The notes under the pieces: generated by a model
Database searches by the model: none
Seen by the model: the letters and a program-made list of their open reading frames with translations, nothing else
Told to the model about the DNA's origin: nothing
From: Streptomyces sp. CCM_MD2014
GTDB lineage: Bacteria > Actinomycetota > Actinomycetes > Streptomycetales > Streptomycetaceae
NCBI RefSeq assembly: GCF_000772045.1
Contig: NZ_CP009754.1
Coordinates: 930,001 to 994,000, forward strand
DNA length: 64,000 bases
Reading direction: 5' to 3'
In this document: piece after piece, positions 54,694-63,668 of the stretch
Layout: each line of letters begins with the position of its first letter
Position numbering within the stretch: the stretch's first letter is position 1
Translations under genes and position numbers: made by a program

Positions 54694-55715
54694 CACCGGG
54701 TGCCCTTCGAGGCGAACTCGGCGACGGCCTTGACGTTGGACTTGTCGACGAAGGCCGGACCGGTCAGCACCGGCTGCTCGCCGCCGCCGCTGTAGTTGCC
54801 GTTGTTCTTGTAGAGCCACAGCCCGTCGACCGCGAGGTAGCCCTGGAGGTAGGGCTGCTGGTCGACGGCGAACTCGATGTCGCCCTTCTCGATGGCGCCG
54901 GTCAGTTCCTTGTTGAGGTCGAAGGTGGCGACCTTGGCCTTGCTGCCGGACTCGTCCACCGACTGCACGGCGGTCATGGCGAAGGGGGCGCCGAGCGTGA
55001 CGAGGTGGTCGATGGCACCGTCCTGCTTGAGCTTGGCGGTGATGGTCGACTTCACCGAGGGCATGTCGGTGCCGTTGACGTAGAGGTTCTCGATGGACCC
55101 CTCGAAGGTCTTCTTCACGCCGTCGCAGCGCTGGGTCAGACCGACGTTGCCCTGCTCGTGGATGACGCAGACGGCCTTCTTCGCCCCGTCCTCGTTGAGC
55201 CGCTTGCCGAGCGCCTCGCCGGCCACGCTCTCGTCCTGGCCGAAGAACTCCATCAGGCCGAGCTTCTTCCAGTCCGCCAGACCGGAGTTGAGCCCGACCA
55301 CGGGTATGCCGGCCTGCTCCGCCTTGGCGAGGACGCTGCGCAGGGCGTCGGGCTTGGCGAGGGTGACGGCGATGCCGTCGACCTTCTGGTCGATCGCGTT
55401 CTGCACCAGGTTGGCCTGGTTGCCCGCGTTCGGGTCGGCGGAGTAGACGAGCTTGACGTTGTCCTTGTCGGCGGCGGCCTGGGCGCCCTTGCGGACGATG
55501 TCCCAGAAGGTGTCGCCGGGTGCCTGGTGGGTGACCAGGGCGACGGTCATGCGGGGGGTGTTCGCCTTGCCCGCGGAGGCGCCCGAACCGCCCTCCTCGT
55601 CGGCCTTCTTCCCGCCCGAGCTGCTGGAACAACCGGCGAGGGTCAGGGCCGCGGCGGCGGCGAGAGCCACGGCGGGGGCGATTCTGCGGGAGCGGGCGTG
55701 CGAAGAGCGGTCCAT
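54693..55715 (-). CDS. Inositol/ribose-type ABC transporter substrate-binding lipoprotein
   Basis: The 340-residue protein has a lipoprotein signal with lipobox LTLAGCSSSSGG (Cys near residue 27) and a periplasmic-binding fold of the RbsB group (VALVTHQAPGDTFWDIVRKGAQAAA, IDQKVDGIAVTLAKPDAL, VDQQPYLQGYLAVDGLWLY). It is divergent from iolC, so inositol is the probable ligand. The ATG at 55715 follows AGGAAAAG; longer readings would bury the signal peptide. It is the first gene of a four-gene minus-strand operon. Confidence 0.92.
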   Translation of the reverse strand: MDRSSHARSRRIAPAVALAAAAALTLAGCSSSSGGKKADEEGGSGASAGKANTPRMTVALVTHQAPGDTFWDIVRKGAQAAADKDNVKLVYSADPNAGNQANLVQNAIDQKVDGIAVTLAKPDALRSVLAKAEQAGIPVVGLNSGLADWKKLGLMEFFGQDESVAGEALGKRLNEDGAKKAVCVIHEQGNVGLTQRCDGVKKTFEGSIENLYVNGTDMPSVKSTITAKLKQDGAIDHLVTLGAPFAMTAVQSVDESGSKAKVATFDLNKELTGAIEKGDIEFAVDQQPYLQGYLAVDGLWLYKNNGNYSGGGEQPVLTGPAFVDKSNVKAVAEFASKGTR

Positions 55716-55836
55716 CTTTTCCTGCACCTCACTGTGCGACTGTGCGACGGGAGAGCCGTGTGCCTGACCCGAGTGCCAGACCCGAGAAGAATGGCTGTTG
55801 CTGCGCTGGGACCGGATACAAGTCCTTGAGACGCCC

Positions 55837-55904
55837 ACTGTCAATACTTTGTCAAGACATCATTTCACTCACAGGTCCGAATGTAAGTACAAAGTCTTGA
55901 CAGT
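55837..55904. promoter_or_regulatory. Divergent inositol promoter-operator region
   Basis: The inverted repeat ACTGTCAATACTTTGT (55837-55852) and ACAAAGTCTTGACAGT (55889-55904) spans 68 bases. An extra TGTCAAGAC copy lies at 55850-55858. The right arm holds TTGACA (55897-55902), with TACACC 17 bases on, as a promoter for iolC. The left arm holds the complementary TTGACA for the transport operon. A repressor bound here, probably the GntR protein encoded at 60707, would shut both operons. Confidence 0.6.
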
Positions 55905-55968
55905 GTCGTCCGGGAGTCATACACCTGGGAAGGCGGCAGGCCCCCGCCCAGCCAAAGGAGCGTCGCAC

Positions 55969-56931
55969 ATGGCCGAGTCAGTCCCGCGTTTCGATCTGAT
56001 CACGATGGGCCGCATCGGGGTCGATCTCTATCCTCTGCAGACGGGCGTTCCCCTGGCGGAGGTTGAGACCTTCGGCAAGTTTCTCGGCGGTTCGGCCTCC
56101 AACGTGGCGGTCGCCGCCGCCCGGCTCGGCCGTGCCACGGCCGTGATCACCCGCACGGGCGACGACCCCTTCGGGACCTATCTGCACGGCGCGCTGAAGG
56201 AGTTCGGCGTCGACGACCGCTGGGTCACTGCGGTCGCCGCGTACCCGACCCCCGTCACGTTCTGCGAGATCTTCCCGCCGGACGACTTCCCGCTGTACTT
56301 CTACCGCCGCCCCAAGGCACCGGACCTGGAGATCCGCCCGGAGGAGCTGGACCTGGACGCGATCCGCGCGGCCTCGGTCTTCTGGATGACCGGCACCGGA
56401 CTGAGCGAGGAGCCGAGCCGCACGGCGACGCTGGCCGCCCTCGCCCACCGCGCGAAGTCCGGCACCACGGTCTTCGACCTGGACTGGCGCCCCATGTTCT
56501 GGACCGACCCGGACCAGGCCCGCCCGTACTACGCCGAGGCGCTCGCGCACGCGACCGTCGCCGTCGGCAACCTGGACGAGTGCGAGATCGCCACCGGCGT
56601 GCGCGAACCCCGCGCCTGCGCCGAGGCGTTGCTGGCGGCCGGTGTGGAACTGGCCGTCGTCAAGCAGGGCCCGAAGGGCGTCCTCGCCGTGCACCGCGAC
56701 GGCCGGTCCGCCGAGGTGCCGCCGGTTCCCGTCGAGGTGGTCAACGGACTCGGTGCGGGCGACGCGTTCGGCGGCTCCCTGTGCCACGGTCTGCTCTCCG
56801 GCTGGGAGCTGGAGCGGACCATGCGGTACGCCAACGCGGCGGGCGCCCTCGTCGCCTCCCGCCTCGCCTGTTCCTCCGCGATGCCCACCGGGGCGGAGGT
56901 CGACGACCTCCTCGCGCGAGCCACTCCCTGA
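55969..56931 (+). CDS. iolC: 5-dehydro-2-deoxygluconokinase
   Basis: The 320-residue PfkB-family kinase has the GGSASNVAVAAARLG motif near residue 36, the anion-hole/catalytic stretch VNGLGAGDAFGGSLCHGLLSG near 258 (usual DTxGAGD appears as NGLGAGD) and EEPSRTATLAAL in the middle. In inositol breakdown it phosphorylates 2-deoxy-5-keto-gluconate. AAAGGAG precedes the ATG. First gene of the plus-strand iol operon, facing the transport operon across the shared operator. Confidence 0.9.
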   Translation: MAESVPRFDLITMGRIGVDLYPLQTGVPLAEVETFGKFLGGSASNVAVAAARLGRATAVITRTGDDPFGTYLHGALKEFGVDDRWVTAVAAYPTPVTFCEIFPPDDFPLYFYRRPKAPDLEIRPEELDLDAIRAASVFWMTGTGLSEEPSRTATLAALAHRAKSGTTVFDLDWRPMFWTDPDQARPYYAEALAHATVAVGNLDECEIATGVREPRACAEALLAAGVELAVVKQGPKGVLAVHRDGRSAEVPPVPVEVVNGLGAGDAFGGSLCHGLLSGWELERTMRYANAAGALVASRLACSSAMPTGAEVDDLLARATP

Positions 56932-56944
56932 ACGGAGCAACGCC

Positions 56945-57841
56945 TTGTCCCTCAGCATCTCCAGCATCCCGGACCTCACCGCGGTCAGGGCCCGGCATCC
57001 GGAGGCGATCGCCGAGGCCGCCGCGCGCCGGGTGCGCCGGCCGCTGATCGGCGACTCCGGCCGGCTGATGATCGTGGCCGCCGACCATCCGGCGCGCGGC
57101 GCGCTCGGGGTCGGGGACCGCGGGCTCGCCATGGCCAACCGGGCCGACCTGCTGGAACGCCTGTGCACCGCACTGTCGCGGCCCGGCGTCGACGGGGTGC
57201 TCGCCACCGCCGACGTACTCGAGGACCTGCTGCTGCTCGGGGTGCTGGAGAACAAGGTCGTCATGGGTTCGATGAACCGGGGCGGCCTCGCGGGCGCCGC
57301 CTTCGAGATGGACGACCGTTTCACCGGCCACCGCGCCGAGGACATCGCCCGGCTGCGCTTCGACGCGGGCAAGCTGCTGCTGCGCATCGACTACGACGAC
57401 CCCGGCTCGCTGGCCACGATGGAGGCGAGCGCCCGCGCGGTCGACGCCATGGCCGCACACGGACTGCCGCTGTTCGTGGAGCCCTTCATCTCCCGCCGGG
57501 TCGAGGGACGGGTCCGCAACGACCTGTCCGCCGAGGCCGTCACCCGCTCCATCGCCATCGCCTCCGGCCTCGGCGGCACCTCCGCCTACACCTGGCTGAA
57601 ACTGCCCGTCACCCGGGACCCCGACGACATGGCCGAGGTCCTGGAGACGTCCACGCTGCCCGCCGTCCTGCTCGGCGGCGACATAGGCGGCTCCCCCGCG
57701 GACCAGACCGCGGCCTACGAACGATGGCGCAAGGCCCTGAGGCTGCCCACCGTGCAGGGCATGGTGGTCGGCCGCTCGCTGCTCTACCCGGCCGGTGGCA
57801 GCGTGGAAGAGGCGGTGGACACGGCCGTCGGGCTGCTGTGA
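56945..57841 (+). CDS. Cgl0159-type (beta/alpha)8-barrel aldolase-like protein of the iol operon
   Basis: The 298-residue barrel protein begins MSLSISSIPDLTAVRARHPEA with a TTG start 13 bases after iolC, preceded by CGGAG. It contains MIVAADHPARGALGVGD, the Lys-bearing AFEMDDRFTGH / GKLLLRIDYDD region, and GGTSAYTWLKLPV, a likely Schiff-base lysine strand. It resembles DeoC/FbaB-type class I aldolases and sits where IolJ (cleavage of 2-deoxy-5-keto-gluconate 6-phosphate into DHAP and malonate semialdehyde) is needed, so that role is inferred. Confidence 0.78.
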   Translation: MSLSISSIPDLTAVRARHPEAIAEAAARRVRRPLIGDSGRLMIVAADHPARGALGVGDRGLAMANRADLLERLCTALSRPGVDGVLATADVLEDLLLLGVLENKVVMGSMNRGGLAGAAFEMDDRFTGHRAEDIARLRFDAGKLLLRIDYDDPGSLATMEASARAVDAMAAHGLPLFVEPFISRRVEGRVRNDLSAEAVTRSIAIASGLGGTSAYTWLKLPVTRDPDDMAEVLETSTLPAVLLGGDIGGSPADQTAAYERWRKALRLPTVQGMVVGRSLLYPAGGSVEEAVDTAVGLL

Positions 57842-57881
57842 GCAGGCCTTCGACGATCCAGGAGAGGCGGAGGACCGGACG

Positions 57882-58778
57882 ATGACGTATCACCTTCCCG
57901 CGGGCACGGCGGCGGCCGACGGCCCGTACGCCGTGGACGTGACGCCCGAGAGCGCGGGCTGGGGCCACTCCAGCCTGCGCGTGGTGAACCTGCCCCCCGG
58001 CGGCAGCCACACCTTCGACAGTGCCGAGAGCGAGTGGATCGTCCTGCCGCTGAGCGGCGGCTGCACGGTCGCGGTCGCCGAGGACTCCGGCGCGCACACC
58101 TTCCGGCTCACCGGGCGCGACGGCGTGTTCGGCGGCGTCACCGACTTCGCGTACGTGCCCCGCGAGGCCCGTACGACCCTGACGTCCCCCGGCGGCGGCC
58201 GGTTCGCGCTGACCGGCGCCCGCTGCACCCGCCGCCTGCCCGCCCGCTACGGCCCGGCGTCGTCGGTGCCGGTGGAGCTGCGGGGCACCGGGAACTGCTC
58301 GCGGCAGGTCAACAACTTCGCCGCGGCGGGGACGTTCGAGTGCGACAGGCTGATCGCGGTCGAGGTCGTCACCCCGGGCGGCAACTGGTCCTCCTTCCCG
58401 CCCCACAAGCACGACGAGCACCGCCCCGGCGAGGAGTCCGTGCTGGAGGAGATCTACTACTTCGAGTTCGCGGACCACGACGGCACCCCGGGCCTCGGCT
58501 ACCAGCGCGTCTCCCCCTCCGGACAGGGGCGGGGCACGGACGTGCTCGCCGAGGTGCGCGACGGGGACGTCGTGCTGATCCCCGACGGCTGGCACGGGCC
58601 GTCGATGGCGGTCCCCGGTCACCACATGTACTACCTCAACGTCATGGCGGGGCCGGAAGCCGAGCGAGCCTGGCTGATCTGCGACCACCCCGACCACGCC
58701 TGGATCCGCGACACCTGGCCCGAACAGCCGGTCGACCCCCGGCTCCCCCTCTACACCGCACCGGAGAGGTCCGCATGA
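57882..58778 (+). CDS. iolB: 5-deoxy-glucuronate isomerase
   Basis: The 298-residue double-cupin protein contains SSFPPHKHDEHRPGEESVLEEIYYFEF, the metal-binding His/Glu cluster of IolB, and IPDGWHGPSMAVPGHHMYYLNVMAGP in the second half. It converts 5-deoxy-glucuronate to 2-deoxy-5-keto-gluconate, the substrate of IolC. GGAGGACC precedes the ATG. Its stop overlaps the iolD start by ATGA. Confidence 0.95.
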   Translation: MTYHLPAGTAAADGPYAVDVTPESAGWGHSSLRVVNLPPGGSHTFDSAESEWIVLPLSGGCTVAVAEDSGAHTFRLTGRDGVFGGVTDFAYVPREARTTLTSPGGGRFALTGARCTRRLPARYGPASSVPVELRGTGNCSRQVNNFAAAGTFECDRLIAVEVVTPGGNWSSFPPHKHDEHRPGEESVLEEIYYFEFADHDGTPGLGYQRVSPSGQGRGTDVLAEVRDGDVVLIPDGWHGPSMAVPGHHMYYLNVMAGPEAERAWLICDHPDHAWIRDTWPEQPVDPRLPLYTAPERSA

Positions 58779-60649
58779 GCGCCACCGCCATCCGCCGACT
58801 GACCACCGCACAGGCCCTGGTGCGCTTCCTGGCCGCGCAGTACACCGAACGCGACGGCGTGCGGCGCCGGCTGATCACGGGCACCTGGGGCATCTTCGGC
58901 CACGGCAACGTGGCCGGCCTCGGCCAGGCGCTCGTCGAGTACCGCGAGGCGATGCCGTACCACCAGGGCCGCAACGAACAGGCCATGGTGCACGCGGCCG
59001 TCGGTCACGCCCGGCAGCTCAACCGCCTCTCCGCCCAGGCGGTGACGACCTCCATCGGCCCCGGCGCCACCAACCTGGTCACCGGCGCCGCACTCGCCAC
59101 GATCAACCGCCTGCCGGTCCTCCTCCTCCCCGGCGACTACTTCGCCTCGCACGCCGCCGACCCGCTGCTCCAGCAGCTGGAGCACCCCGTCGAGGCCGAC
59201 GCGTCCGTCAACGACGCCCTGCGGCCCGTGTCCCGGTACTTCGACCGCATCACCCGCCCCGAGTCGCTCCTCGCCTCCGCGCTGAAGGCCGTGCGCGTAC
59301 TGACCGACCCGGCGGAGACCGGCGCGGTCACCCTGGCGCTGCCGCAGGACGTGCAGGCGGAGGCGTACGACTGGCCGGAGGAGTTCTTCGCCGACCGCGT
59401 CTGGCGGGTGCGCCGCCCCGCGCCCGACCCGGAGGAACTGGCCGATGCCGCAGCGGCGGTGCGTGCCGCCGCACGCCCGCTGATCGTCGCGGGCGGCGGC
59501 GTCCACCACAGCGAGGCCGAAGACGCCCTGAGGACGCTGGTGGACGCCACCGGCATCCCGGTCGCCTCCACCCAGGCCGGCAAGGGCGCCCTGCGCCACG
59601 ACCACCCGGCCGACCTCGGCGGCATCGGTCACACCGGCACCGCGGTGAGCGACGAACTGGCCCGCACCGCCGACCTGGTGATCGGCGTCGGCACCCGCTA
59701 CTCGGACTTCACCACCGCATCCGGCACCCTCTTCCAGCACCCCGGCGTCCGTTTCCTGAACCTCAACATCACCGCCTTCGACGCCCACAAGCTCGCCGCC
59801 GGCACCCTGGTGTGCGACGCGCGGGCCGGGCTCACGGCGCTCACTCAGGCGCTGTCCGGCCACCGCGTGGACGCGGCGTACGAGTCGGAGTACCGGGCGG
59901 GGAAAGCCCGCTGGGACGAGACGGTGCGGGCGGCCTTCCACGCCGGGGACGACGGCGCGGTGCCGACCCAGACGCAGGTGCTGGGCGCGCTCGACGCGGT
60001 GGTCGGCGACGAGGACGTGGTGATCAACGCGGCCGGCTCGCTCCCCGGCGACCTGCACAAGCTGTGGCGGGCCAGGTCTCCGCGCCAGTACCACCTGGAG
60101 TACGGATACTCCTGCATGGGCTACGAGATCCCGGCCGCGCTCGGCGTCCAGCAGGCCGCGCCCGGCGTGCCCGTGTGGGCCCTGGTGGGCGACGGCACGT
60201 ACCTGATGAACCCGACGGAGATCGTGACGGCCGTGCAGGAGAACCTGCCGGTGAAGCTGATCCTGGTCCAGAACCACGGCTACGCCTCGATCGGCGGCCT
60301 GTCCGAGTCGGTGGGCGCCGAGCGCTTCGGCACCGACTACCGCCACCGCGTCACCGACGGCTCCTTCACCGGCGCCCCGCTCCCCGTCGACCTCGCCGCC
60401 AACGCGGCCAGCCTCGGCATGGACGTCCTGCGCGCCAAGACGGTGCGGGAGCTGCGCGAGGCGCTGGCGACGGCCCGGGCGGCGACCCGCCCGACGTGTG
60501 TGTACGTCGAGACGGCGCCCCCGTCGGCCGACCTCCGGGCGGAGGCCTGGTGGGACGTACCGGTGGCCGAGGTGTCCGCCCGCGAGGCGGCCACCGACGC
60601 GCGCAAGGCCTACGAGCGCGCGATCGCCGACCGCCGCCACCACCTCTGA
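58775..60649 (+). CDS. iolD: 3D-(3,5/4)-trihydroxycyclohexane-1,2-dione hydrolase
   Basis: The 624-residue thiamine-diphosphate enzyme opens the ring of the diketo-inositol. It has the pyrimidine domain with GTWGIFGHGNVAGLG and PYHQGRNEQAMVHAAVGHA (catalytic Glu), the central domain, and the ThDP-binding domain with WALVGDGTYLMNPTEIVTAVQENLPVKLILVQNHGYASIG, in which GDG and N are cofactor ligands. Translation is coupled to iolB. Length is normal for the family. Confidence 0.95.
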   Translation: MSATAIRRLTTAQALVRFLAAQYTERDGVRRRLITGTWGIFGHGNVAGLGQALVEYREAMPYHQGRNEQAMVHAAVGHARQLNRLSAQAVTTSIGPGATNLVTGAALATINRLPVLLLPGDYFASHAADPLLQQLEHPVEADASVNDALRPVSRYFDRITRPESLLASALKAVRVLTDPAETGAVTLALPQDVQAEAYDWPEEFFADRVWRVRRPAPDPEELADAAAAVRAAARPLIVAGGGVHHSEAEDALRTLVDATGIPVASTQAGKGALRHDHPADLGGIGHTGTAVSDELARTADLVIGVGTRYSDFTTASGTLFQHPGVRFLNLNITAFDAHKLAAGTLVCDARAGLTALTQALSGHRVDAAYESEYRAGKARWDETVRAAFHAGDDGAVPTQTQVLGALDAVVGDEDVVINAAGSLPGDLHKLWRARSPRQYHLEYGYSCMGYEIPAALGVQQAAPGVPVWALVGDGTYLMNPTEIVTAVQENLPVKLILVQNHGYASIGGLSESVGAERFGTDYRHRVTDGSFTGAPLPVDLAANAASLGMDVLRAKTVRELREALATARAATRPTCVYVETAPPSADLRAEAWWDVPVAEVSAREAATDARKAYERAIADRRHHL

Positions 60650-60706
60650 GTCCGCCTCCGCTCCCCGTCCCCGACAGCCAGTCACCCACCCAAGGGAGGT
60701 ACGTCC

Positions 60707-61492
60707 ATGGCGATTTCCGGCGACCCCGCACGTGCCGTGACCGCCCCCGCGACCGGCACCCTGGACTTCGCCCTGGACCGCGGCAGTCCGGTGCCGCTCT
60801 ACTACCAGCTGGCCCAGCAGCTGGAGGCGGCGATCGAACACGGCGTGCTCGCGCCGGGGAACCTGCTGGGCAACGAGGTCGATCTCTCCGTCCGCCTCGG
60901 CCTGTCCCGGCCGACCGTCCGCCAGGCCATCCAGTCCCTGGTCGACAAGGGGCTGCTGGTGCGGCGGCGCGGGGTCGGCACCCAGGTGGTGCACAGCCAG
61001 GTCAAGCGCCCGCTGGAACTGAGCAGTCTCTACGACGACCTGGAGGCGGCCGGGCAGGGCCCCGGCACCCGGGTGGTGCGCAACGAGCGCGTTCCGGCCG
61101 CCGCCGAGGTCGCGGCGGCCCTCGGTGTCGCGGAGGGCACCGAGGTCACCGTCCTGGAGCGGCTGCGCCTCACCCACGGCCAGCCGGTGGCGATGCTGTG
61201 CAACCACCTTCCGGCGGACCTGCTGGAACTCGACGACGCCCGGCTGGAGTCGACCGGCCTGTACCGGATGATGCGCGCGTCCGGCATCACCCTGCACAGC
61301 GCCCGGCAGACCGTCGGCGCCCGCATCGCCTCCCGCGAGGAGGCCGAGCGCCTCGGCGAGCGGGAGGGCGCCGCGCTGCTCACCATGCAGCGCACCGCGT
61401 ACGACGACACGGGGCGGGCGGTCGAGTACGGGACGCACGTCTACCGCGCGTCCCGGTACGCGTTCGACTTCCAGCTGCTGGTCAGGAACTGA
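60707..61492 (+). CDS. GntR-family (HutC/UTRA type) repressor of inositol genes
   Basis: The 261-residue regulator has a winged HTH at about 22-90 ([66 protein letters not shown]) and a UTRA effector domain (about 110-255). It lies 57 bases after iolD with an AAGGGAGG site. By position it should sense an inositol intermediate and repress the iol and transport operons at 55837-55904. I recall a homologue in S. coelicolor described as an inositol-catabolism repressor, but the operator match must be tested. Confidence 0.9.
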   Translation: MAISGDPARAVTAPATGTLDFALDRGSPVPLYYQLAQQLEAAIEHGVLAPGNLLGNEVDLSVRLGLSRPTVRQAIQSLVDKGLLVRRRGVGTQVVHSQVKRPLELSSLYDDLEAAGQGPGTRVVRNERVPAAAEVAAALGVAEGTEVTVLERLRLTHGQPVAMLCNHLPADLLELDDARLESTGLYRMMRASGITLHSARQTVGARIASREEAERLGEREGAALLTMQRTAYDDTGRAVEYGTHVYRASRYAFDFQLLVRN

Positions 61493-61510
61493 CCCGACGA
61501 CCGGCCGGCC

Positions 61511-62497
61511 TCAGTGGACGGCGTCCAGGCGGGCCCGCTGGTCCGCCGTCAGTTCCAGGTCCACAGCGGCGAGGTTCTCCTCGAGCTGGGCGAGCGACGA
61601 GGCGCCGGCCAGCGGCACGATCGGCAGTGCGGCACCGATCTGCCAGGCGAGGACGACCTGGTTGACGGTGGCCCCGGTCTCCCGGGCGACCTCGCGGAGC
61701 ACGGCCAGCCGGGCCGGGGTGCCCGGGTGGTCGTAGTCCGGCGGCAGCGGCTTGTCCTCGCGGACGTAGGCGCCGGCGAGCAGCGGCGAGTAGGCGACCA
61801 GGGTCAGGTCCGGCTCGGCCCGCAGATAGCCGAGGAGTTCGGCGCCGGCGTGGCCGAGGCTGCCGTACGGGGAGAACTCGCTGGGCACGTCGAAGCGGGG
61901 CCGCAGGTGGCTGTGCTGGTACTGCAGCACCTCGTAGCCGGGCAGCCCGGCCGCGGCGGCGAGGGCGCGGGCCCGCTCGACGCGCCACACCGCCTGGTTG
62001 CTGACGCCGAGCAGTCCGACCGTTCCCTCCGCGACCAGTGCGCCGAACCCCTCCACGGTCTCGCGCTGCTCCACGGTGTAGTCGTCGATGTGCGCGTACA
62101 GCAGGTCGAGCCTGTCCACCCCGAGCCGCTCCCGGCTGCGCTCGGCCGCCTCGCGTATCACCTTGGCCGACAGGCCCTCGGGGTTGTCGGTGTAGCCGGT
62201 GCCGGGCGCCAGTGGGCGCGCGCCGAGCTTGGTGGCGATGACGACCTCGTCGCCGATCCCGCGGCTGCGCCGCCAGCGGCCGAGGAGTTCCTCGCTCTGG
62301 CCGCCCTGGCCGCCGTCGGTCCAGAAGGCGTAGTTGTCGGACGTGTCGATGAAGTTCCCGCCGGCCTCCACATAGCGGTCGAGGACGGCGAACGAGGTCT
62401 TCTCGTCGGTCAGTGATCCGAAGAGCATGGCGCCGAGCGCCAGCGCACTCACCTCACGGCGGTGCGCGGGGTCGGTGCCGATGGTGCGGTACTTCAT
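61511..62497 (-). CDS. Aldo/keto reductase
   Basis: The 328-residue NADPH-dependent reductase has the AKR tetrad: Asp in FIDTSDNYAFW, Tyr in the same segment, Lys in VIATKLGARP and His in LYAHIDDY. It also has a C-terminal NADP-binding stretch IVPLAGASSLAQLEENL. It reduces a sugar, ketone or aldehyde; a role beside inositol genes is possible. The ATG at 62497 (MKYRTIGTDPAHRREVS) has a GGGGAGG site; an ATG 15 bases earlier would overlap that site. It is convergent with the gntR gene, 18 bases between stops. Confidence 0.9.
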   Translation of the reverse strand: MKYRTIGTDPAHRREVSALALGAMLFGSLTDEKTSFAVLDRYVEAGGNFIDTSDNYAFWTDGGQGGQSEELLGRWRRSRGIGDEVVIATKLGARPLAPGTGYTDNPEGLSAKVIREAAERSRERLGVDRLDLLYAHIDDYTVEQRETVEGFGALVAEGTVGLLGVSNQAVWRVERARALAAAAGLPGYEVLQYQHSHLRPRFDVPSEFSPYGSLGHAGAELLGYLRAEPDLTLVAYSPLLAGAYVREDKPLPPDYDHPGTPARLAVLREVARETGATVNQVVLAWQIGAALPIVPLAGASSLAQLEENLAAVDLELTADQRARLDAVH

Positions 62498-62551
62498 GAT
62501 GTTCCTCCCCATGTGTGTCCGGTCGTCCGGGCACGGCAGGGAGTCTTCATT

Positions 62552-62567
62552 TTGAAGTGCGCTTCAA
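62552..62567. promoter_or_regulatory. Palindrome TTGAAG-N4-CTTCAA upstream of the aldo/keto reductase
   Basis: The inverted repeat TTGAAGTGCGCTTCAA lies in the 97-base divergent gap between the reductase and ankyrin genes, 55 and 28 bases from their starts. It resembles HTH-regulator operators and could control either gene. Confidence 0.45.
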
Positions 62568-62594
62568 GTCAAGCACCCCGTAGTCTCGGCTCGC

Positions 62595-63017
62595 GTGAAC
62601 AGGCGAAAGCACAAGAAACTGTCCCGGCGTCTCACCGACGCCGCGCTCGTCGGCGACGTGTCGCGGGTGCGGGCGGCACTGCGGGCCGGAGCGCCGGCCG
62701 AGACGGCGGACACGGCGGGGAGCACCCCGCTGTACCTCGCGTCCGTGAACGGGGACGTCGGCGTCGTCCGCCTCCTGCTCGCGGCCGGAGCCCGGCCCGA
62801 CACGGAGAGCGGGATCGGCTCGGAGGGCACACCCCTGTGCGGGGCGGCCTGCTGGGGCCACACGGAGACCGTCCGCACGCTCCTCGAGTACGGAGCGGAC
62901 CCGAACCTGCGCGAGGACCACGGCACCGGCTGGGCACCGCTGGACTGGGCGTCGAACGGCCCGCACCGGGAGACGATGGACCTGCTCGTCGCCGCGGGGG
63001 CCCGGCCCCGGGAGTGA
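62595..63017 (+). CDS. Ankyrin-repeat protein
   Basis: The 140-residue protein consists of three to four ankyrin repeats: LTDAALVGDVSRVRAALRAGAPAETAD, GSTPLYLASVNGDVGVVRLLLAAGARPDTE, TPLCGAACWGHTETVRTLLEYGADPNL, and APLDWASNGPHRETMDLLVAAGARP. It has no signal peptide and presumably binds protein partners in the cytosol. GTG start without a strong ribosome site. Its partner is not evident from neighbours. Confidence 0.85.
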   Translation: MNRRKHKKLSRRLTDAALVGDVSRVRAALRAGAPAETADTAGSTPLYLASVNGDVGVVRLLLAAGARPDTESGIGSEGTPLCGAACWGHTETVRTLLEYGADPNLREDHGTGWAPLDWASNGPHRETMDLLVAAGARPRE

Positions 63018-63052
63018 CCGCCGGCCGAACAACGCCTCCCGCGGCTGCGGAG

Positions 63053-63088
63053 GGTGACGGCACGCGGCACGGGCCGCGTGCCGTCACC
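63053..63088. terminator. Strong bidirectional terminator between ankyrin and SapA-like genes
   Basis: Two perfect 15-base arms (63053-63067, 63074-63088; GGTGACGGCACGCGG and its complement) close on a 6-base loop. It lies between convergent stops. Confidence 0.8.
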
Positions 63089-63097
63089 TGAGGCCGG

Positions 63098-63547
63098 TCA
63101 ACGGATGGTGGTCACCCGGTGTTCGGCGAGCGCGGCGCAGTTGGAGCCGGTGATCTGGACGCTGACGTTGCCGATGCTGCCGCCCCAGTCCACGCAGTGG
63201 GCCTTGCCGTAGACGTAGGTGGGGCCGGCGTACGAGGTGTACGTCCCGTAGTCCTCGTCGTACGCCTGGGTGTCGGGCACGTAGATCCACGCGGACATGT
63301 CCGTCGCGGTGCCCGGGGTGTTGCGGATGGTCGCGACGCAGTTCTTGCCGTTGGCGGCGTTGTAGGTGAGGTAGACGGTGCCGCGCGAGCCGACGGCGGC
63401 CGAGTTGACGGTCTTGTAGCCGCTGCCGCAGACCTTGCCGGGCGTGGTGTTGGGAGCGGCGGACGCGGGTGCGGCGAGCGCCGTCGCGGTGCCCAGGGAC
63501 AGGGCCGCCACAGCGGTGACGGACAGGGCGGAGCGTGCAATGCGCAT
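63098..63547 (-). CDS. Small secreted protein, SapA (spore-associated protein)-like
   Basis: The 149-residue exported protein has a signal peptide (about 1-31, ending APASAAPNT) and a compact domain with four cysteines (CGSGYKTVNSAAVGSRGTVYLTYNA, GKNCVATIRN, GKAHCVDWGG, SNCAALAEH), likely two disulfides. The pattern resembles Streptomyces spore-associated protein A and its paralogues. Function is unknown; a surface or spore-coat location is inferred. The start lies 9 bases after a GGGGGAAA-type site. It is followed by the bidirectional terminator. Confidence 0.8.
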   Translation of the reverse strand: MRIARSALSVTAVAALSLGTATALAAPASAAPNTTPGKVCGSGYKTVNSAAVGSRGTVYLTYNAANGKNCVATIRNTPGTATDMSAWIYVPDTQAYDEDYGTYTSYAGPTYVYGKAHCVDWGGSIGNVSVQITGSNCAALAEHRVTTIR

Positions 63548-63668
63548 ATTTCCCCCTTGCGGTCGTAGGAGTCGTTTGCTCCTGTCTGGTGTGACTACGG
63601 GCGGCGGGGATTGGTTGTGCTCCGGATGCGCTTTTTCCGTCGATGCGCCGGCGGTCCGGTTCCGCCCT

